A stretch of 64,000 nucleotides of DNA from Halomonas shengliensis (GCF_900104135.1 NZ_FNIV01000004.1:281658-345657); one strand, 5' to 3'; shown: positions 18,604 to 27,984, numbered from the stretch's first letter. Numbers and translations: made by a program. The notes: generated from the sequence alone by a model not told the origin.

Positions 18604-20202
18604 TCAGCCGAGGTGGCTGGAGACCGGCTCGATGCCTGACTCCTCGGCGGCACTGTCCGCCAGGGCTCGGCCCGCCTCGTCATAGACGTGGAACACCGCG
18701 CTGGCACCCAGCTCCCGGATCGGCTCGATCTCTTCCGGGAACTCGACCACGGCGGTGATCTTGCCCGGGAACTGGCGCGAGCGCAGCTGCTTGAGGGCGA
18801 AGAGGTTACCCGCATGGTGAGGCATGGCCAGTACCACCATGTGCACGCCGGGTGACATCAGCAGCTTGTCCCAGAAGTCGGAATCCAGCGCATCGCCCTC
18901 CACGGCATTGAAGCCGCGGCTGGAAAGCATCTTGATGCTGGCCGGGTTGCTGTCGATACCCAACACGCGCAGGCCATACTGCTTCTGCAGGCGGCGATAG
19001 ACGCTGCGGCCGATGCGCCCCATGCCCAGCACCACGGCCTCGGCATCCCCCACCTCGATGGGGCGGTCGCTGGGGGAAAGCTCCCCGCGTTGTCGCTTGG
19101 GCAGGCGCGGCTCCAGCCAGCGATAGATGCCCTCGCTGACGGCATTGAGCATCGCCGAGAGGCCGAAGCTCAGCGCCACGGCCAGCGAGATCACGATCAG
19201 CCAGTCCTCCCCGAGTAGTCCTCCCGAGACGGCGATGGCGCCCACGATCAACCCGAACTCGGAGTAGTTGGAGAGGCTCAGGGTCGCCAGGATCGAGGTG
19301 CGGTTACGCATCGGGAAGCGCATGAACACCAGCTGGTAGAGCAGGCTCTTGAGGGGCAGCAGTGCCAGCAGCAGCAGTGCCATGCTCAGGTGGCTGAGCT
19401 CGGGCATGGCGGTGAGGCCGATACCCAGGAAGAACCCCACCAGCAGAAGCTCCTTGATGTTGAACATGGACCGCGCCAGGGTCTGGGCGGCGGGATGGGG
19501 CGCCAGCAGCAGGCCGATGATCAGGGCGCCGAGATCCCCCTTGACCCCGAGCGCCTCGAACAGGGAGTAGCCTAGTACCAGGGCGAGCAGCATCCCGAAG
19601 AGGATCTGCATCTCGCCATGGCCAAGGCGGTCGAGCAGTTGGCGCAGCAGCGGAGCGAGGGGGATCAGCAGTACCAGGCCCAGCGCCCAGACGCTGGGCA
19701 GCTTGCCGGTGGAGGCAGTGATGAACAGCACCGCGAAGATGTCCTGCATGATCAGCACGCCGATGGCGAGCCGGCCATAGGCGGTCTGGGTCTCGCTGCG
19801 CTTCTCCAGCACCTTGATCACGAACACCGTGCTGGAGAAGGAGAGGGCGAAGCCCAGCAGCAGCAGTGTCTGCCACTGGCTGTCGGCCAGCAGGCTCAGT
19901 CCCCAGCCCTTGAGCAGCGCCAGCAGGCCGAAGAACAGCAGCGACGAGCCCAGCATGTGCAGGGTGGCGCCGCCCCAGACATCTCCGCGCAGCAGGGTGC
20001 GCACGTCGAGTTTCAGGCCGATGGTGAACAGCAGCAGGGTGACCCCGATGTCGGAGATCAGGTCGAGCAGGGGCGTCCTGTCGAAGCCCAGGGCGTTGAG
20101 GAGGAAACCGGCGACCAGGAAGCCGACCAGTGGCGGCAGTCGGATGGCGATGGCGCCGAGGCCGCCGACGAAGGCGGCAAGGAGAAAGGCCGGTTCGATC
20201 AT
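18604..20202 (-). CDS. Kef-type monovalent cation:proton antiporter (CPA2)
   Basis: 532 residues. An N-terminal Na+/H+ exchanger domain of about 12 helices (to residue 375) contains the family's GFxLxxxGL segment (here GFFLGIGLTAMPEL) and the LLGFALSFSSTVFVIKVLE motif. A C-terminal RCK/TrkA-N domain (about 390–520) has the nucleotide loop VLGMGRIGRSVYRRL. This layout is that of KefB/KefC/YbaL efflux systems. It differs from KefC in lacking an obvious glutathione-binding signature that I can judge. It expels K+ or Na+ in exchange for protons, useful to a halotolerant cell. Confidence 0.9.
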   Translation of the reverse strand: MIEPAFLLAAFVGGLGAIAIRLPPLVGFLVAGFLLNALGFDRTPLLDLISDIGVTLLLFTIGLKLDVRTLLRGDVWGGATLHMLGSSLLFFGLLALLKGWGLSLLADSQWQTLLLLGFALSFSSTVFVIKVLEKRSETQTAYGRLAIGVLIMQDIFAVLFITASTGKLPSVWALGLVLLIPLAPLLRQLLDRLGHGEMQILFGMLLALVLGYSLFEALGVKGDLGALIIGLLLAPHPAAQTLARSMFNIKELLLVGFFLGIGLTAMPELSHLSMALLLLALLPLKSLLYQLVFMRFPMRNRTSILATLSLSNYSEFGLIVGAIAVSGGLLGEDWLIVISLAVALSFGLSAMLNAVSEGIYRWLEPRLPKRQRGELSPSDRPIEVGDAEAVVLGMGRIGRSVYRRLQKQYGLRVLGIDSNPASIKMLSSRGFNAVEGDALDSDFWDKLLMSPGVHMVVLAMPHHAGNLFALKQLRSRQFPGKITAVVEFPEEIEPIRELGASAVFHVYDEAGRALADSAAEESGIEPVSSHLG

Positions 20203-20418
20203 TCACGCTCCCTGTTCGATGGATCGGACATGCCCCACAGTTTACGGGAGCCGGCGGTGGAATGGCATGATTCGACGCCAGCCTGCCCTGGCGGTGTGAC
20301 GCCGCCGAGACGGGACGGGCCTCGCCTTGCCGGTGTCGTCAGTCTGCCGGCGAGCGGCTAAGGTTAAGCGAGGGTGCCGCAGTCGGCGCCTGTCCCTTCA
20401 CTCCCGGTCGAGGATGCC

Positions 20419-21015
20419 ATGGACCTCTCGCTGATCCTGCCCATCGTGCTGCTGGTCGCCCTGCTGATCTATGCGGTCAGCATCTACAACCGCCTGGTGG
20501 CGCTGAAGAACCGCTTCCAGAACGCCTTCGCCCAGATCGAGGTGCAGCTCAAGCGGCGCCACGACCTGATCCCCAACCTGGTGGAGACCGCCCGCGCCTA
20601 CATGGCCCACGAGCGCGAGACCCTCAGCGCGGTCACCGAGGCGCGCAACGCCGCCGAGGTGGGCCTCAAGCACGCCGCCGCCGCCCCCGGCAATGCCGCC
20701 GCCATGGCCGAGCTGGCCGGTGCCGAGGGGGCGCTGGGCGCCGCCCTGGGGCGCCTCAACGTGGTGATGGAGGCCTATCCGGACCTCAAGGCCTCGGAGA
20801 ACATGCAGCAGCTCTCCGAGACCCTGACCAGTACCGAGAACCGCGTCGCCTTCGCGCGCCAGGCCTTCAACGACGCCGTCATGCAGTACAACACCTACAA
20901 GCAGCGCTTCCCGCCGGTGATCCTGGCGGCCTCCTTCGGCCACCGCGACGACGCCGCGCTGCTCGAGTTCGAGGACAGCGCCGAGATCCAGGCCGCGCCG
21001 CGCGTCAGCTTCTGA
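20419..21015 (+). CDS. lemA: LemA family protein
   Basis: 198 residues. One N-terminal membrane helix (about 4–22) is followed by the signature YNRLVALKNRFQNAFAQIEV and QLKRRHDLIPNLVE, then a helical bundle. LemA proteins are anchored in the inner membrane; their exact job is unknown, but they are often next to M48 proteases as here. The ATG at 20419 has GAGG six bases before it. The M48 gene begins 10 bases after its stop, so the two form an operon. Confidence 0.94.
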   Translation: MDLSLILPIVLLVALLIYAVSIYNRLVALKNRFQNAFAQIEVQLKRRHDLIPNLVETARAYMAHERETLSAVTEARNAAEVGLKHAAAAPGNAAAMAELAGAEGALGAALGRLNVVMEAYPDLKASENMQQLSETLTSTENRVAFARQAFNDAVMQYNTYKQRFPPVILAASFGHRDDAALLEFEDSAEIQAAPRVSF

Positions 21016-21025
21016 GGCTCGCGCC

Positions 21026-22954
21026 ATGGACTTCTTCACCGCCCAGGATCGCGCCCGGCGCCTCTCCGGCCGGCTGGTCCTGCTGCTGCTGCTCGCCGTG
21101 GTGGCCCTGGTGGTGCTGACCTGCGTGCTGGTGGCGGTGACGGTGGTGGTGCTGAACCCGGAGCGGATGGGGGCCGGCGACCCGCTGACGGCGGCGCTGG
21201 AGCCGCGCCTCTTCGCCATGGTGGCGGGCGGCGTGGTGGCGGTGGTGGTGCTCGGCGGCCTGGTGCGCCATCTGCAGCTGCGTGCCGGGGGCTCGGCGGT
21301 GGCCGAGGCGCTGGGCGGGCGGCCGCTGGCGCTGGACACCCGCGACGAGGGCGAGCGGCGGCTGCTGCATGTGGTGGAGGAGATGGCGATCGCCTCGGGG
21401 CTGCCGGTGCCTGCCGTCTACCTGCTCGAGGACGCCGCCATCAACGCCTTCGCCGCGGGGCACGACAGCCACGATGCGGTGATCGGCGTGACCCGCGGGG
21501 CCATCGAGCACCTCGACCGCGACCAGCTGCAGGGCGTCATCGCCCACGAGTTCAGTCATATCCTGCACGGTGACATGCGCCTCAACCTGCGCCTGGTGGC
21601 GCTGCTCCACGGCATCCTGGTGATCGGCCTGGCGGGACGCTTCCTGCTGCGCGGCATGGCCGGGGGGCGCCGCCGGCGGGGCTCGCGCCGCGGCGGCGGC
21701 CACCTGGCGCTGCTCGGCCTCGGCGTGGGGCTGATGGCGGTGGGCTATGCCGGCACCCTGTGTGGCAACCTGATCAAGGCCGCGGTGAGCCGCCAGCGCG
21801 AGTTCCTCGCCGACGCCAGCGCGGTGCAGTACACCCGCAACCCCGAGGGCATCGGCGGCGCCCTCAAGACCCTGGCCGCCTACCGCCTGGGCTCGCGGCT
21901 GATGGCCAGCCATGCCGCCGAGTTCAGCCACCTCTACTTCGGCAGCGGCGTGCGCCACTTCAGCCGCCTCACCGCCACCCACCCGCCGCTGGAGGCGCGC
22001 ATCCGCCGGGTGCTGCCGCGCTGGGACGGTCGGTTGCCCGAGCCCTTCGCCCCGACGCCCAGGGCCACTCCTGCCTCGCCCGCTGCCACCCAGGCGCCGG
22101 CTTCCTCCGCCAGCCCGGCCAGCCCCGCCGACGGAGCGGAGCTGGCCGGCGCCGCCCTGGGCAGCGTGGCGGCGGCCAGCATCGGTCGCCCCGACGAGGC
22201 GTCGCTGGCCCGGGCGCGGCGACGCCTGGCGGGGCTCGAGGCGCGCCTGCTCGATGCCGCCCACGAGCCCTTCGCGGCCCGGGCGCTGGTCTACGCCATC
22301 CTGATGGGCGTCGAGCCGGCCAGCCGCGAGGCCCAGCGGGCGGTGCTGGGGCGCCAGGCGCTGCCCGAGGTGGTGGCCGAACTCGATGCCCTGGCCGAGC
22401 CCCTGGCCCGGCTCTCGCCTGGCGACCGGCTGCCGCTGATCGAGCTCTCGTTGCCGGCGCTGCGCGCCCTGAGCCCGGCCCAGGGGGCGCGCTTTCGCAC
22501 CTGCCTGGATGGCCTGATGGCCGCCGAGACGGCGCCCGGCGCCCTGCAGTGGGCCCTGCATCGCCTGGTGCGTGCCGGGCTCGACGGCGAGCGGCGTGCG
22601 CTGCGCGACCGCCGGCTGGCCGACCTGGGTGGCCCGCTGTCGCGGCTGCTCTCCGCCCTGGCGCTGGCGGGTCACCCCGAGCCCGAGGCGGCGCGGGAGG
22701 CCCTGGCCGGCGTGTCCGCGGCGCTGGGCGTGCCCCTGGACTTCGTCGCCGAACCGGCGACGGCCGCGGAGCTGGAGTGGGCGCTCTCGCGGCTGGCACG
22801 GCTGCGCGACGCCGATCGCGCGCCGCTGGTCGCCGCCATGGTGTGCTGCGTGGCGCATGACGGCCGGGTCGCCCCCGAGGAGGCCGAGCTGCTGCGCGCG
22901 GTGGCCTGGAGCCTGGGCTGCCCGCTGCCGCTGGGCGAGCTCGACGCGGCCTGA
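21026..22954 (+). CDS. M48 membrane metalloprotease with C-terminal TerB-like domain
   Basis: 642 residues. Two N-terminal helices, then the zinc motif HEFSH (His174, His178) with the third ligand in SRQREFLADASAVQ, and two more helices between. This is the HtpX-like layout. From about residue 345 the family match ends: a Pro/Ala linker leads to a long helical region, and the last 40 residues (MVCCVAHDGRVAPEEAELL) look like a TerB-type repeat. The family is usually 280–300 residues, so the extra 300 are notable. Coupled to lemA, as in many bacteria; a role in membrane protein quality control is inferred. Confidence 0.9.
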   Translation: MDFFTAQDRARRLSGRLVLLLLLAVVALVVLTCVLVAVTVVVLNPERMGAGDPLTAALEPRLFAMVAGGVVAVVVLGGLVRHLQLRAGGSAVAEALGGRPLALDTRDEGERRLLHVVEEMAIASGLPVPAVYLLEDAAINAFAAGHDSHDAVIGVTRGAIEHLDRDQLQGVIAHEFSHILHGDMRLNLRLVALLHGILVIGLAGRFLLRGMAGGRRRRGSRRGGGHLALLGLGVGLMAVGYAGTLCGNLIKAAVSRQREFLADASAVQYTRNPEGIGGALKTLAAYRLGSRLMASHAAEFSHLYFGSGVRHFSRLTATHPPLEARIRRVLPRWDGRLPEPFAPTPRATPASPAATQAPASSASPASPADGAELAGAALGSVAAASIGRPDEASLARARRRLAGLEARLLDAAHEPFAARALVYAILMGVEPASREAQRAVLGRQALPEVVAELDALAEPLARLSPGDRLPLIELSLPALRALSPAQGARFRTCLDGLMAAETAPGALQWALHRLVRAGLDGERRALRDRRLADLGGPLSRLLSALALAGHPEPEAAREALAGVSAALGVPLDFVAEPATAAELEWALSRLARLRDADRAPLVAAMVCCVAHDGRVAPEEAELLRAVAWSLGCPLPLGELDAA

Positions 22955-23023
22955 GCGGGCGACTTGCGAGGCACGAGGCGCTCTGCTGCAATGTGCCCCC
23001 TTGAACACGCAGATGGAGTCGCC

Positions 23024-23794
23024 ATGAGCACCCAACCCTGGAAACCGACCCTAGTGGCGCTGCTGCTGGCGCTGGGCCTGGCCGGCTGCGGCAACGGCGA
23101 CGATCCCGCCCCCGAGGCCTTGTCAGGCGCCGAGGAGAATGTTGAGGAGAGTGCCGAGGCCGCGCCGGCGGAGCCGATGCCCGAGACGCCCGAGTCGCCC
23201 GAAGAGGCGACCGAGACGGAGGGGGTGGCCGAGGACGCCGGGGGAGCGGATGCCGCCATGCCTGAGGGGGCCGCCGCGGCGGGAGAGGGCGTGCCGGCCG
23301 ATGCCGAGGCACCCGCCTCCGCGGCGCCTGCCGGCGAGCCGGTGGAAGCCGATGCCGAGACGACCCTGGGGGCCTCGCCCGAGGCGACCCTGGAGCGGCA
23401 GGGAACCCTGACCGGCGAGGCGACCCGCGAGGACGTGGATGCCATCATCGAGGAGACCGAGAAGCGCTTCGAGGAGGCCCGCCAGCGCATCGACCAGCAG
23501 TTCGAGCAGGCCGAGCAGGAGGCCGTGGTGCCGGAGCCAATGGAAGGCGAGGCGGAGGTCGGAATCGACATCGACACCGCCCTCGACGAGGAGCCGCTGA
23601 GCGGTGAGGCGACGGGCGATGCCGAGGTCGACGCCTTCCTCGAAGAGCAGGAACGCCGCTTCGAGGCGGCCCAGCGCGAACTGGAGCAGCAGTTCGAGGC
23701 GATGGAGCAGGAGGTGCCCGAGTTCGGCGACGATCAGGCTACACCCTGGGAGGAGGCGTCCGTGCCGGGCGAGGAGGCGACGCCCGAGGAGTGA
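23024..23794 (+). CDS. Acidic lipoprotein with duplicated coiled-coil segment
   Basis: 256 residues. The lipobox LAGC sets the lipidated cysteine at residue 22. Residues 25–130 are low complexity, rich in Glu, Ala and Pro. Two copies of one unit follow: residues 131–166 (GEATREDVDA…RRF/QQF type) and 194–230, each containing EExExRFExAxxxxxQQFE, probably amphipathic helices. No family recognised. GGAG lies five bases before the ATG. Monocistronic, closed by a hairpin terminator. Its strong acidity suits a periplasmic protein of a halophile; function unknown. Confidence 0.8.
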   Translation: MSTQPWKPTLVALLLALGLAGCGNGDDPAPEALSGAEENVEESAEAAPAEPMPETPESPEEATETEGVAEDAGGADAAMPEGAAAAGEGVPADAEAPASAAPAGEPVEADAETTLGASPEATLERQGTLTGEATREDVDAIIEETEKRFEEARQRIDQQFEQAEQEAVVPEPMEGEAEVGIDIDTALDEEPLSGEATGDAEVDAFLEEQERRFEAAQRELEQQFEAMEQEVPEFGDDQATPWEEASVPGEEATPEE

Positions 23795-23838
23795 GCGGTC
23801 GTAGGCTTCCGGCAGCACGACCCATGGCACCCAACGCG

Positions 23839-23870
23839 ACGGGCCCACCGCCAGGGTGGGCCCGTCTCTT
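23839..23870 (+). terminator. Rho-independent terminator of the acidic lipoprotein gene
   Basis: ACGGGCCCACC (23839–23849) pairs with GGTGGGCCCGT (23855–23865) around GCCAG, followed by TCTCTTT. It also lies 47 bases past the stop of the convergent cold-shock gene. Confidence 0.8.
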
Positions 23871-23916
23871 TCAGCGGCGGCTCAGCAGCAGTGCTGTCGC
23901 CGCGTCCGGCAATGCC

Positions 23917-24123
23917 TCAGTCGGCGGGCCGGATGTTGGAGGCCTGAAGGCCCTTCTTGCCCTGAGTCACTTCGAAGGTGACCTTCTGGCCGTCCTGCAG
24001 GGATTTGAAGCCTTCAGCCTGAATCTCGGAGAAGTGCGCGAACAGGTCATCGCCGCCGTCGTCCGGGGAGATGAAGCCGTAACCCTTGGTGTCGTTGAAC
24101 CACTTGACAGTGCCAGTTGCCAT
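23917..24123 (-). CDS. Cold-shock domain protein (CspA family)
   Basis: 68 residues, one complete cold-shock domain. The RNA-binding motifs are KGYGFI (RNP1) and DLFAHF (RNP2, usually VFVHF). It binds single-stranded RNA and melts secondary structure. AAGGA lies nine bases before the ATG. The upstream 270 bases are free of genes, as expected for the long leaders of csp genes, and contain a 16-base palindrome. Confidence 0.96.
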   Translation of the reverse strand: MATGTVKWFNDTKGYGFISPDDGGDDLFAHFSEIQAEGFKSLQDGQKVTFEVTQGKKGLQASNIRPAD

Positions 24124-24164
24124 TTGTCGATTTCCTTAACTTGCTAGATAGTGTTGCCGGCGCG

Positions 24165-24180
24165 GGCGTGACGTCACGCC
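24165..24180. promoter_or_regulatory. 16-base perfect palindrome upstream of the cold-shock gene
   Basis: GGCGTGACGTCACGCC reads the same on both strands and lies 42 bases before the csp start. It may be an operator for a dimeric regulator or a hairpin in the mRNA leader. The remainder of 24124–24397 shows no gene. Confidence 0.45.
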
Positions 24181-24397
24181 GTTGCCGCGGTGCCTGGCGG
24201 GAAAAGAAGGAAGCGTGTTCAACTGACATCGTTCCATCCGGGACCAGCGCATCGTCTGCGGCGCCTCGGCTTACCGGCCTGGGTGCCCGCGGTGGGGCGC
24301 CGGGAGCCGCTACCGAGCCCGCAAGGTCACTCTAGTTGGAAACCCCGGAAGCGTCCAGCACGCCCGGCCACCTCCCTTCACCCGTTTCGAGATCGAC

Positions 24398-24814
24398 ATG
24401 ACCCATACCGACATCGCCCCTCGCGACACCCACAGCAAGCTGCTCGGCTACCTGCTCTGGCTGTTCGGCTTCCTGGGGGCCCACCGCTTCTACTACGGCA
24501 AGCCGGTGACCGGCACCCTATGGTTCTTCACCCTCGGCCTGCTGGGCATCGGCTGGCTGATCGACCTCTTCCTGATCCCTTCCATGGATCGCCAGGCGGA
24601 CCTGCGCTTCACCGCCGGGCCTATCAACTACTCCCTGGCCTGGCTGCTGCTGACCTTCCTCGGGGTGTTCGGCCTGCACCGCTTCTACCAGGGCAAGTGG
24701 CTCACCGGGATCCTCTACCTGCTCACCTTCGGCCTGCTGGGGCTGGGGGTGCTGTACGACTTCTGGACCCTCAACGACCAGATCTCGATGCGCCACGCGC
24801 GCCGGGCGGGCTAG
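24398..24814 (+). CDS. Double TM2-domain membrane protein
   Basis: 138 residues. Two TM2 units in tandem: residues 12–60 (GFLGAHRFYYGKPVTGTLW then a helix pair) and 78–125 (FLGVFGLHRFYQGKWLTGI). Each holds the GxHRFY(Y/Q)GK motif between two helices. TM2 proteins are membrane proteins of unknown function. Four base pairs before the next gene, so cotranscribed with the LysE exporter. The duplication within one chain is a regular variant of the family. Confidence 0.9.
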   Translation: MTHTDIAPRDTHSKLLGYLLWLFGFLGAHRFYYGKPVTGTLWFFTLGLLGIGWLIDLFLIPSMDRQADLRFTAGPINYSLAWLLLTFLGVFGLHRFYQGKWLTGILYLLTFGLLGLGVLYDFWTLNDQISMRHARRAG

Positions 24815-24818
24815 CGCC

Positions 24819-25463
24819 ATGCTGGTCGATGCGCAGTTCTGGCCCTTCCTGGTGGCGATCACCCTGCTCTCCATCACCCCGGGAGTGGACACCCTGCTGG
24901 TGATCCGCAACACCGCCCGCGGCGGGGTGCGCGACGGGGTGCTCACCAGCCTGGCGATCTGCTGCGGGCTCTTCGTGCACGCCGCGGTCTCGGCGCTGGG
25001 GATCTCGCTGATCCTGCTGCAGTCGGCCTGGGCCTTCGGCGTGCTCAAGCTGGCGGGGGCCGCCTACCTGATCTGGCTGGGGCTCCAGGCGCTCCTCGCG
25101 GCGCGGCGCGGCCAGGGGCTGCCGGTAGCCGGGGTAAGCGGGGCACGCCAGACGGTGCCCGTCTGGCGGCCGCTGCGCGAGGGGCTGCTCTCCAATGTGC
25201 TCAACCCCAAGACGGTGGTCTTCTACATGGCCTTCCTGCCGCAGTTCATCGCCCCCGGCGACCCGGCACTGGCCAAGTCGCTGTTCCTGGCCGGGGTGCA
25301 CTTCGTGATCGCCAACCTCTGGCAGGTGGGGGTGGCGCTGATGGTGGGCGGCGCCGGCCGGCTGCTGGCCAGCGCCGCCTTCGCCCGCTGGCTCAACGGC
25401 GTGACCGGCGCCGTGCTCATCGCCTTCGGCATCAAGCTGGCGCTGGAACGCCAGCCCGGCTAG
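24819..25463 (+). CDS. LysE/RhtB family amino-acid exporter
   Basis: 214 residues with about six membrane helices. The N-terminal motif ITPGVDTLLVIRNTARGG, the GAAYLIWLGLQAL helix and the NPKTVVFYMAFLPQFI motif are diagnostic of RhtB-type exporters of amino acids such as homoserine, threonine or leucine. The start follows the TM2 gene by four bases. Its stop overlaps the stop of the convergent slt gene by four bases, leaving no terminator between them. Substrate cannot be told from sequence. Confidence 0.92.
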   Translation: MLVDAQFWPFLVAITLLSITPGVDTLLVIRNTARGGVRDGVLTSLAICCGLFVHAAVSALGISLILLQSAWAFGVLKLAGAAYLIWLGLQALLAARRGQGLPVAGVSGARQTVPVWRPLREGLLSNVLNPKTVVFYMAFLPQFIAPGDPALAKSLFLAGVHFVIANLWQVGVALMVGGAGRLLASAAFARWLNGVTGAVLIAFGIKLALERQPG

Positions 25464-27424
25464 TTGCGGGCCAGCAGCGAGCCGTCGTAGCGCACCGCCT
25501 TCTCGGCGTCGCTGAGCATCGAGACCCCCGTGCTGTCGCCGCCGTTGGCCAGGCTCTCGAAGATCGCCCGGTAGGTGAGTACCGCCTTGACGTAGCGGCG
25601 GGTCTCGCGGAAGGGGATGCGCTCGACGAAGAGGTCGAACTCGCTGCCGGCACTCTCCTCGAGCCAGCGGTCCACGCGGCCGGGGCCGGCGTTGTAGGCC
25701 GCCGCCGCGGCCAGGCGGTTGCCCCGGTAGCGTTCCAGCATGTCGCGGATGTAGGTGCTGCCCAGGCGAATGTTGAGCTCGGGGTCGAGCACGCCGTAGG
25801 GGCCGGGGTCGCCGATGCCGAGCTGGCGGGCCAGCTGGGTGGCGGTGCCGGGCATCACCTGCATCAGGCCGCGGGCGCCGGCCGGCGAGAGCGCCTCAGG
25901 GTTGTAGGCGCTCTCGCGCCGGGCGATGCCCATCAGCAGGTAGGGGTCGACCCCGGTCATCCGCCCCCAGTGCAGGAAGTGCTCGCGGTAGGCCTCGGGG
26001 AAGCGCCACGCCAGGGCGTCCCACAGCTGGCCGGCGATGGTGGTCTGCACCAGCTTGGCGTGCCAGCCGCGGCGGGCGGCGTAGTCGCCCAGGGCGCGAA
26101 CCTCGCGCGGGCCGGCGCGGCGCACCGCGGCGTACCACTCGCTGGCGGCGAGTCCCGGCTCGCCGATGCGCATCAGCGCCTCGGTGCGCCGCACCACCGG
26201 CCAGTCGGCCACCTCGCGACGCTCGGCCTCACCGATGGCGTTGCGCTCGAGGTTGAGGGCGTAGGGCTGGCCCAGGCGGTCGGCGGCGGCGAAGCCGAAG
26301 AAGCTGCGCTCTTCGGCCGCCCGGGCGTAGGCCGCCCGCGCCTCGGTGTCGCGCCCCAGCTGCTCCTGAGCGCGGGCCGCCCAGTAGTGCCAGCGGGCGT
26401 CATCGCGGGTCTCGGCATCCATCTCGGCGAGCCACGCCAGTACCCCGCGCCAGTCGCGCTCGGCAAGGGCGGTGCGCACGCGAAGCTCGAGGAGCTCCGG
26501 GTCGGGAAGCTGGGGGAGGGCTGCATCCACCCAGGCGCGGTTCTCGCGCACCTCGCGCACCAGCGAGTAGAAGATCAGGTCGCGCTCGATGGCCTGGCGA
26601 TGCTCGGGCGCGATCGCCAGCTGCGGGGCGATCTGGCGCCAGGCCGCCAGGGCCTGTTCGGTGTCGGCGCGCACATAGCCGTGCAGGGCGGCGGCGAAGA
26701 AGGGGCCGCTGGCCGCACAGTCGGGGCCCAGGCAGCGGGGCACCTGGGTCACCGTGGCGAACGACTGCTGCACCCTGTCGACGGCGGCGAGGGCGCCCTG
26801 CCAGCGGCTGCCCAGCAGCCGTCCCAGGTAGCGTGCCAGGCCGCTCTCTCCGGCCTGCCAGGCGAGCATCTGGCGCTCCCAGATCTCCGTCTCACCGATC
26901 TCTCCACGGGAGCGCAGGGTATCGAAGAGGGTGTCACAGGCGTCGGGCTGGGAGCGCCCGACTCGCCACAGCTCACGCCCGCCCTCGGCGGCCGTGGCGG
27001 GGTCGCGGTCGAGCAGGGCGGTGTAGTAGTAGCAGCGACGCGCGGTGCCCTCCGGCTCGCCGTCGGCCACCGTCAGCAGGTGCGCGCGACGCCCGGCCTG
27101 GCCGTACTGGGCGATGGCCTGGCCGCGCAGCCACTCGGCCAGGGGCGAGTCGGCGTGGCGGTCGATGAAGTCGAGCACCTCGCCGGGGGCGACCTCGGGG
27201 AGGCGGTCGCGCAGGCGATGGTAGGCTACGTAGCCGGCCAGCGCGTGGTCGCGGATGGCGGCCTGGTCGACCGCCGGCCAGTCGCCGGCCCGGGCGGCCG
27301 CCAGGGCCTCGCGCATGGCGCGGTCATCGGCCTGGGCGGCCTGGGACGGCCCGGCCAGCGGCAGGCAGGCCAGGGCGGCGACGGCCAGGCCGCGCCAGGA
27401 GAGCAGGGTGGGGCGCAGGAACAT
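25460..27424 (-). CDS. slt: Soluble lytic murein transglycosylase
   Basis: 654 residues with a signal peptide (residues 1–29, ending PSQAAQA). The body is the large alpha-helical U-shaped superhelix of Slt70; the C-terminal lysozyme-like domain (from about 480) has the catalytic glutamate in GIARRESAYNPEA, with GARGLMQVMPGTA and AYNAGPGRV. It cleaves peptidoglycan strands in the periplasm with formation of 1,6-anhydromuropeptides. Length equals E. coli Slt70. Monocistronic. Confidence 0.96.
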   Translation of the reverse strand: MFLRPTLLSWRGLAVAALACLPLAGPSQAAQADDRAMREALAAARAGDWPAVDQAAIRDHALAGYVAYHRLRDRLPEVAPGEVLDFIDRHADSPLAEWLRGQAIAQYGQAGRRAHLLTVADGEPEGTARRCYYYTALLDRDPATAAEGGRELWRVGRSQPDACDTLFDTLRSRGEIGETEIWERQMLAWQAGESGLARYLGRLLGSRWQGALAAVDRVQQSFATVTQVPRCLGPDCAASGPFFAAALHGYVRADTEQALAAWRQIAPQLAIAPEHRQAIERDLIFYSLVREVRENRAWVDAALPQLPDPELLELRVRTALAERDWRGVLAWLAEMDAETRDDARWHYWAARAQEQLGRDTEARAAYARAAEERSFFGFAAADRLGQPYALNLERNAIGEAERREVADWPVVRRTEALMRIGEPGLAASEWYAAVRRAGPREVRALGDYAARRGWHAKLVQTTIAGQLWDALAWRFPEAYREHFLHWGRMTGVDPYLLMGIARRESAYNPEALSPAGARGLMQVMPGTATQLARQLGIGDPGPYGVLDPELNIRLGSTYIRDMLERYRGNRLAAAAAYNAGPGRVDRWLEESAGSEFDLFVERIPFRETRRYVKAVLTYRAIFESLANGGDSTGVSMLSDAEKAVRYDGSLLARN

Positions 27425-27599
27425 GGCGAAGCCTCCAGCAGAACGTTGCGCGATGCCTCATCCTCGCCCAGGCGCGGGGCGGTGGGATAGTGTCGCCCGG
27501 TCACGACAGGCCCCAAGGGGGTCGCGGCGGGCGCGGATCGCCTGTGGTACCTTGCTGCCTTGATAGCGGAGTTCGCCGCGACGGACAAGGAGAAGGCCC

Positions 27600-27944
27600 A
27601 TGGCGCAGAAGGGTGGCAACCTGAAGACGCGGCTGCGGCGCCGCTCCCGTGTGGTGGCGCAGATCGCCCGGGCACTGCGGCTGTTCGTGCCGATGCTCAG
27701 GGACGTGCTGCGTGGGCGCTACCGCCCGGTGCCCTGGCCGGCCATGCTGTGGATGCTCGCGGCGCTGGTCTACCTGGTCTCGCCGCTGGACCTGATCCCC
27801 GACGTCCTGGTGCTGGTGGGGGTGCTCGACGACGCGGTGATCGTCGGCTGGCTGCTGACCCGAGTCGACGCCGCCCTGGCTCCCTATCGTTCCTGGCGCG
27901 AGGGCGGGGTGGACGCGAACGAGGACGACGCCTCCACGACCTGA
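27600..27944 (+). CDS. YkvA (DUF1232) membrane protein
   Basis: 114 residues. The core motif is WMLAALVYLVSPLDLIPDVLVLVGVLDDAVIVGWLL in short pieces: YLVSPLDLIPD is the DUF1232 signature, flanked by hydrophobic helices. The N-terminus is very basic. AAGGAG lies nine bases before the ATG. Function unknown. First of a small plus-strand group with two thioesterase genes, 40 bases ahead of them. Confidence 0.9.
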   Translation: MAQKGGNLKTRLRRRSRVVAQIARALRLFVPMLRDVLRGRYRPVPWPAMLWMLAALVYLVSPLDLIPDVLVLVGVLDDAVIVGWLLTRVDAALAPYRSWREGGVDANEDDASTT

Positions 27945-27984
27945 TACGATCGTTTGATCGACCCGCGAGACGAGCCCGACCCGC

